Assembly: GCA_947475415.1 (NCBI GenBank)
Contig: CANJLH010000001.1
Location: 124,001-188,000, forward strand
Length of the DNA stretch: 64,000 nt
Source: Caulobacteraceae bacterium
Lineage (GTDB): Bacteria > Pseudomonadota > Alphaproteobacteria > Caulobacterales > Caulobacteraceae
Reading direction: 5' to 3'
Shown: positions 61,108-64,000 of the stretch, in pieces
Position numbering within the stretch: the first letter of the stretch is position 1
Layout: the number at the start of each line of letters is the position of its first letter
Made by a program: the position numbers and the translations under genes
Notes under the pieces: model-generated
What the model saw: only the letters and a program-made list of their open reading frames with translations
Databases searched by the model: none
What the model was told of the DNA's origin: nothing

Positions 61108-62202
61108 ATGAGCATCTCGGCCGACGAACTCGCCGCCATTCGCGCCAGTTTCCAGCGCCTGCTGGCCGAGCGGGGAACCGAGGCCGATGTCCGCCGCGCA
61201 ATCGCGAGCCCCGAAGGCTATGACGCCGCGCTTTGGCGGGGCATCGGGGATCTGGGGCTTGCCGGCCTGATCGCGCCGGTGGCGGATGGCGGCGCCGGCG
61301 GCGGCGCTGTCGAGCTGGAACTGCTGATGGAGGACGCCGGCGCGGCCCTGCTCTGCGCGCCCTTCCTGTCCAGCGTCGTGATTGCAGGCGGCCTGGTGGC
61401 GGGCGGCGACGACGCTGAGGACCGCGCGCGCCTGTTGCCCCGGCTGATCAGCGGCGCGGCGGTCGGCGCTGTGGCCCTGACCGGGGAAGCCGGACTCTGG
61501 ACTCCGCAGGACATCACGGTTCGCGCCGCCGAAGGCCGGCTGACAGGCGTGGCGTCCTACGTTCTCTTCGGCGCCCAGGCCGATGTGCTTCTGGCGGCGG
61601 CGTGGGATGCTGAAGGGCCGGCGGTCTATGAGGTGGCGGCAGGCGCAACGGGTCTGACCATCACGCCCCTGAAGACCTTCGATCTCACGCAGCCAATGGC
61701 GAAGATCGCATTCGAAGGGGTCGAAGCGCGACGGATCGCGGGGCCTGAAGCGCTCGCGCGCACCCTGGACCTGGGGCGCATCGCCCTGGCGGGCGAACAG
61801 GCCGGGGCGGCGCGGCGGATCTTCGAGATCACCCTGGATTATCTCCGCACGCGGGTGCAGTTCGGCCGGCCCATCGGCGGCTTCCAGGCCATGAAGCACA
61901 TGGCCGCAGACCTCCTGATCGAGGTGGAGAACGCCACCTCGGCGGCGCGGCACGCCGCCTCGGCCGTGGCGCAGGGCGCGCCGAACGCGCAGGTGATGGT
62001 CAACCTCGCCGCCTTCGCCTGCGCCGACGCCTTCAGTCAGACAGCGGCGACCGCGGTGCAGATGCACGGCGGAATCGCCTTCACCTGGGATCATCCGGCT
62101 CATCTCTACCTGCGCCGGGCCAGGGCGGATGCGCGGCTGTTTGGCGCTTCGGACCTCTACCGAGACCGCTACCTCGCAGCCCTGGAGGCCGTCGATGCGT
62201 GA
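61108..62202 (+). CDS. Acyl-CoA dehydrogenase, beta-like subunit
   Basis: A 364-aa member of the family with SISADELAAIRASFQRLLAE at the start, LRTRVQFGRPIGGFQAMKHM and VQMHGGIAFTWDHPAHLYLR near the end. At the catalytic helix it has LARTLDLGRIALAGEQAGAA, with no Glu in the YER position. It is therefore likely the non-catalytic partner of the dehydrogenase at 62195, with which it overlaps by eight bases (the tightest coupling in the operon). ATG 61108, 29 bases after the previous gene. Compared with the 60056 product it is longer, and the two are not close copies. Confidence 0.9.
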   Translation: MSISADELAAIRASFQRLLAERGTEADVRRAIASPEGYDAALWRGIGDLGLAGLIAPVADGGAGGGAVELELLMEDAGAALLCAPFLSSVVIAGGLVAGGDDAEDRARLLPRLISGAAVGAVALTGEAGLWTPQDITVRAAEGRLTGVASYVLFGAQADVLLAAAWDAEGPAVYEVAAGATGLTITPLKTFDLTQPMAKIAFEGVEARRIAGPEALARTLDLGRIALAGEQAGAARRIFEITLDYLRTRVQFGRPIGGFQAMKHMAADLLIEVENATSAARHAASAVAQGAPNAQVMVNLAAFACADAFSQTAATAVQMHGGIAFTWDHPAHLYLRRARADARLFGASDLYRDRYLAALEAVDA

Positions 62203-63379
62203 CGAAGACCTCATCGCTGAAGTCCGCGCCTTCCTGAACACACACTGGGACGCCAAAAAAAAGCGTCCGAAGGCCGGAGGGGGCGCGAAGGAATTCCGTC
62301 ACCGGGTCCTGGAGGCGGGATTCGCAGTCCCCAGTTGGACGGCAGAGTGGTTCGGGCGCAACCTCGCCGCCGATCAGGCCAGGCTCATCGAACGCGAATT
62401 CGCCGCCGTGGCCGCCTATGGCGCCGGACAGGACAAGACCAACCTGTTCGCCAACACCATTCTGGCCGCGGGAACCGACGCGCTGAAGCGCGAAGTCCTG
62501 CAGGGTCTACTCACCTCTGAGATCGACTCATGCCTACTCTATTCCGAGCCCGGCGCCGGCTCCGATCTGGCGGCGGTGCGCACCCGCGCCGATCGAACCG
62601 CCGACGGATGGGTCGTCCAGGGCCAGAAGGTGTGGACCTCCGGCGCGCGCACCGCCCAATACGCGCTGTTGCTGGCGCGCACCGACTGGGATGTTCCAAA
62701 GCACCAGGGCCTGTCGTTCTTCTACATGCCGATGAAACAGCCTGGCGTGGATGTTCGCCCGCTGCACCAGATCACCGGCGACAGCCACTTCAACGAGGTG
62801 TTCCTGGACGGCGCGGTCGTGCCCGAGGCCAATCTGCTGGGAAACGAGAACGGCGGCTGGAAAGTGCTGCAGACCGCGCTGGCCTATGAGCGGCTGGTGA
62901 TGGGCGAAGGGGCCGGCGAGCGCCGGCAGGGCTCTGGCAAGGACAACCGCAAGAGCCTGATCCAAATGGCCCGCTCGGCCGGGCGGCTGGGTGATCCCGT
63001 GCTTCGCCAGAAGATCGCCCAGGCGCTCGCCTACCGCCAGCTCAATGATCTGAATCTGGCCCGCGCCAAGGCCGAGATGGCCCAGGGAACCGCCTCGCCG
63101 ATCATGTCTCTGGGCAAGCTGGCCATGAGCCGCATATTGCACGGAGACGCCGCGGTGATGGCCGACATCCTGGGCGCCGCCAGCCTGCTCGACGGCGAGG
63201 AAAATCCCGAATCCGCGGACATGAACTACCGCGCGCTCAACGCCTACATGACCTCTATCGGCGGGGGCACCGACCAGATCCAGCGCAACATCATCGCCGA
63301 ACGGGTCCTGGGCCTGCCCCGAGAGATCGAGGTGGATCGCGACCTGCCGTTCAGGGATTCGCGGGCTGTGAAGGGGTGA
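62195..63379 (+). CDS. Acyl-CoA dehydrogenase, alpha-like catalytic subunit
   Basis: A 394-aa acyl-CoA dehydrogenase with LYSEPGAGSDLAAVRTRAD and VQGQKVWTSGARTAQ for FAD, LQTALAYERLVMGEGAGERR with the likely catalytic Glu, and GGGTDQIQRNIIAERVLGLP at the C-terminus. A stretch of about 20 residues after the YER helix (GEGAGERRQGSGKD) is longer than in the 58883 enzyme. ATG 62195 lies inside the previous gene, so the pair is translationally coupled, as expected for an alpha/beta heteromer. It is the last gene of the operon, and its 3' end overlaps the convergent globin gene by 29 bases. Confidence 0.93.
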   Translation: MRDEDLIAEVRAFLNTHWDAKKKRPKAGGGAKEFRHRVLEAGFAVPSWTAEWFGRNLAADQARLIEREFAAVAAYGAGQDKTNLFANTILAAGTDALKREVLQGLLTSEIDSCLLYSEPGAGSDLAAVRTRADRTADGWVVQGQKVWTSGARTAQYALLLARTDWDVPKHQGLSFFYMPMKQPGVDVRPLHQITGDSHFNEVFLDGAVVPEANLLGNENGGWKVLQTALAYERLVMGEGAGERRQGSGKDNRKSLIQMARSAGRLGDPVLRQKIAQALAYRQLNDLNLARAKAEMAQGTASPIMSLGKLAMSRILHGDAAVMADILGAASLLDGEENPESADMNYRALNAYMTSIGGGTDQIQRNIIAERVLGLPREIEVDRDLPFRDSRAVKG

Positions 63380-63815
63380 CGCTTGCGCGGGTCTGACCGC
63401 CGCAGAGGGCCACGCCCTGAGCCACCAGCTCCATCAGCCGTTCAGCCTGAACGCGCCAGGCCCGTTCGCGGGCGGATGTCCAATCGGACCCCAGCTGGTC
63501 GGCCAGAACGCCGGTGAGCGCGTTCAGCAGGCCGCGGTAATAGCCGTCGGAAATCTCCCCGTAGCTGGTGTGATCCTTGGCCAGTTCCCGGACGGTCGCG
63601 GGCATGTAGTCATGTCCCTGGGCCAGCTCCAGCAGGATAGCCAAGATTTCGTTCAGCATCCGGCCGCGCGTGCGTTCGCCCATGTGGAACAGGGTGCGCG
63701 CCTCAGGGTGGGCGTCGAAGAATCTTCCGTAGACCAGCGGCGTCAGGTCGTCACAGACCTCCGCCGCCCTCTCCAGCGAAGCCTCCATGAGTTCGTAGTC
63801 CGTCTGCGTCTGCAT
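63351..63815 (-). CDS. Single-domain globin
   Basis: A 154-aa protein whose fold matches bacterial globins related to the heme domain of flavohemoglobins. LTPLVYGRFFDAHPEARTLF contains the CD-region Phe, and the proximal heme ligand is H82 in ELAKDHTSYGEISDGYYRGL, followed by the E-to-H helices RVQAERLMELVAQ. It has no reductase domain, so it would need a partner to cycle. Likely roles are oxygen or NO sensing or NO detoxification. ATG 63815 (MQTQTDY) was preferred to the longer frame from 63863. Its 3' end runs 29 bases into the convergent acyl-CoA dehydrogenase gene. Nothing indicates regulation. Confidence 0.85.
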   Translation of the reverse strand: MQTQTDYELMEASLERAAEVCDDLTPLVYGRFFDAHPEARTLFHMGERTRGRMLNEILAILLELAQGHDYMPATVRELAKDHTSYGEISDGYYRGLLNALTGVLADQLGSDWTSARERAWRVQAERLMELVAQGVALCGGQTRASVTPSQPANP

Positions 63816-63882
63816 TTGGCCAGCCTGCGAAAACCCCGAGCAGCGATCCCTGACATGGATCAATTCCAGTCGGCCTGCGCCC

Positions 63883-63999
63883 TCACTTGAGGGGCGAGAA
63901 CCGCGTCGGTAGCAGGATTTGCGAATTCATCCGGCGCATGAGCGAGTAGATGGTCGCAATGTAACGCCGCCAGTCCTCATCGGCGAAAGCCCCGGTCCG
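63883..63999 (-). CDS. C-terminal end of an unrecognised gene (partial)
   Basis: A leftward open frame enters from the right edge and stops with TGA at 63883. The 38 visible residues include FADEDWRRYIATIYSLMRRM and end LLPTRFSPLK. The codon use looks coding and the aromatic/basic composition suggests a folded C-terminus. The family cannot be identified from so little. It lies 67 bases upstream of the globin start in the same direction and may be co-transcribed. Confidence 0.5.
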   Translation of the reverse strand, partial: RTGAFADEDWRRYIATIYSLMRRMNSQILLPTRFSPLK

Positions 64000-64000
64000 C

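Noticed and set aside
1..64000. CRISPR arrays, tRNA, rRNA, insertion sequences
   Set aside because: I saw no regularly spaced repeats, cloverleaf-like tRNA sequences, rRNA stretches, transposase motifs or terminal inverted repeats in reading both strands; a small RNA could still be missed by eye.

Overview
The window is high-GC DNA (roughly two thirds G+C by eye) from an alphaproteobacterium. The pdxH / J-domain neighbourhood, two TonB-dependent receptors with 'VVVTAQKR' plugs, an ECF sigma/FecR pair and abundant acyl-CoA catabolic genes suggest Caulobacterales (Phenylobacterium-like) or a sphingomonad. That placement is an inference from gene content; there is no rRNA gene in the window.

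Layout. 1-3022: small housekeeping genes (excalibur-domain end, APH/ATPase fusion, pdxH, J-domain protein). 3030-9409: a leftward catabolic operon (DUF2889, amidohydrolase, CoA-transferase, enoyl-CoA hydratase, acyl-CoA ligase, 102-aa protein). The CoA-transferase and the hydratase both look circularly permuted. 9579-12041: TonB receptor ending in a clear intrinsic terminator. 12315-14055: periplasmic PAP2 phosphatase and a TagB-like transferase. 14064-18098: cell-surface signalling trio (STN-type TonB receptor, FecR, ECF sigma). Diverging from it at 18218-22437 is a five-gene cluster: thermostable-hemolysin/autoinducer-synthase-like protein, adenylate-forming enzyme, heme-oxygenase-like diiron oxidase, SDR and an exported repeat protein. 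This divergent pair is my best candidate for an undescribed small-molecule system.

22516-38311: mixed metabolism, including a fumarylpyruvate-hydrolase-like enzyme, a WbpA-type nucleotide-sugar dehydrogenase, DUF2332, a MetE-like enzyme, and an amidohydrolase / acyl-CoA dehydrogenase pair / COQ4-like operon. A D-aminoacylase-like enzyme, a pentapeptide-repeat membrane protein and beta-oxidation enzymes follow. 38609-49353: surface-polysaccharide locus with glycosyltransferases, two PLP sugar aminotransferases, an epimerase, a Gfo/Idh dehydrogenase and a hexapeptide acetyltransferase. With the dehydrogenase at 23319 these could make a UDP-2,3-diacetamido-uronic acid. The right end (about 47.6-49.6 kb) is visibly AT-richer and probably acquired.

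49626-63379: a second catabolic region with a PAPS sulfotransferase, DUF1214, VOC protein, acyl-CoA ligase, a CysQ-type PAP phosphatase, SDR, two-metal hydrolases and four acyl-CoA dehydrogenases that read as two alpha/beta pairs. Together with the first catabolic regions this resembles the gene sets used on polycyclic or branched lipids such as steroids or terpenoids. No substrate can be named from sequence alone. The window closes with a single-domain globin and the end of an unrecognised gene.
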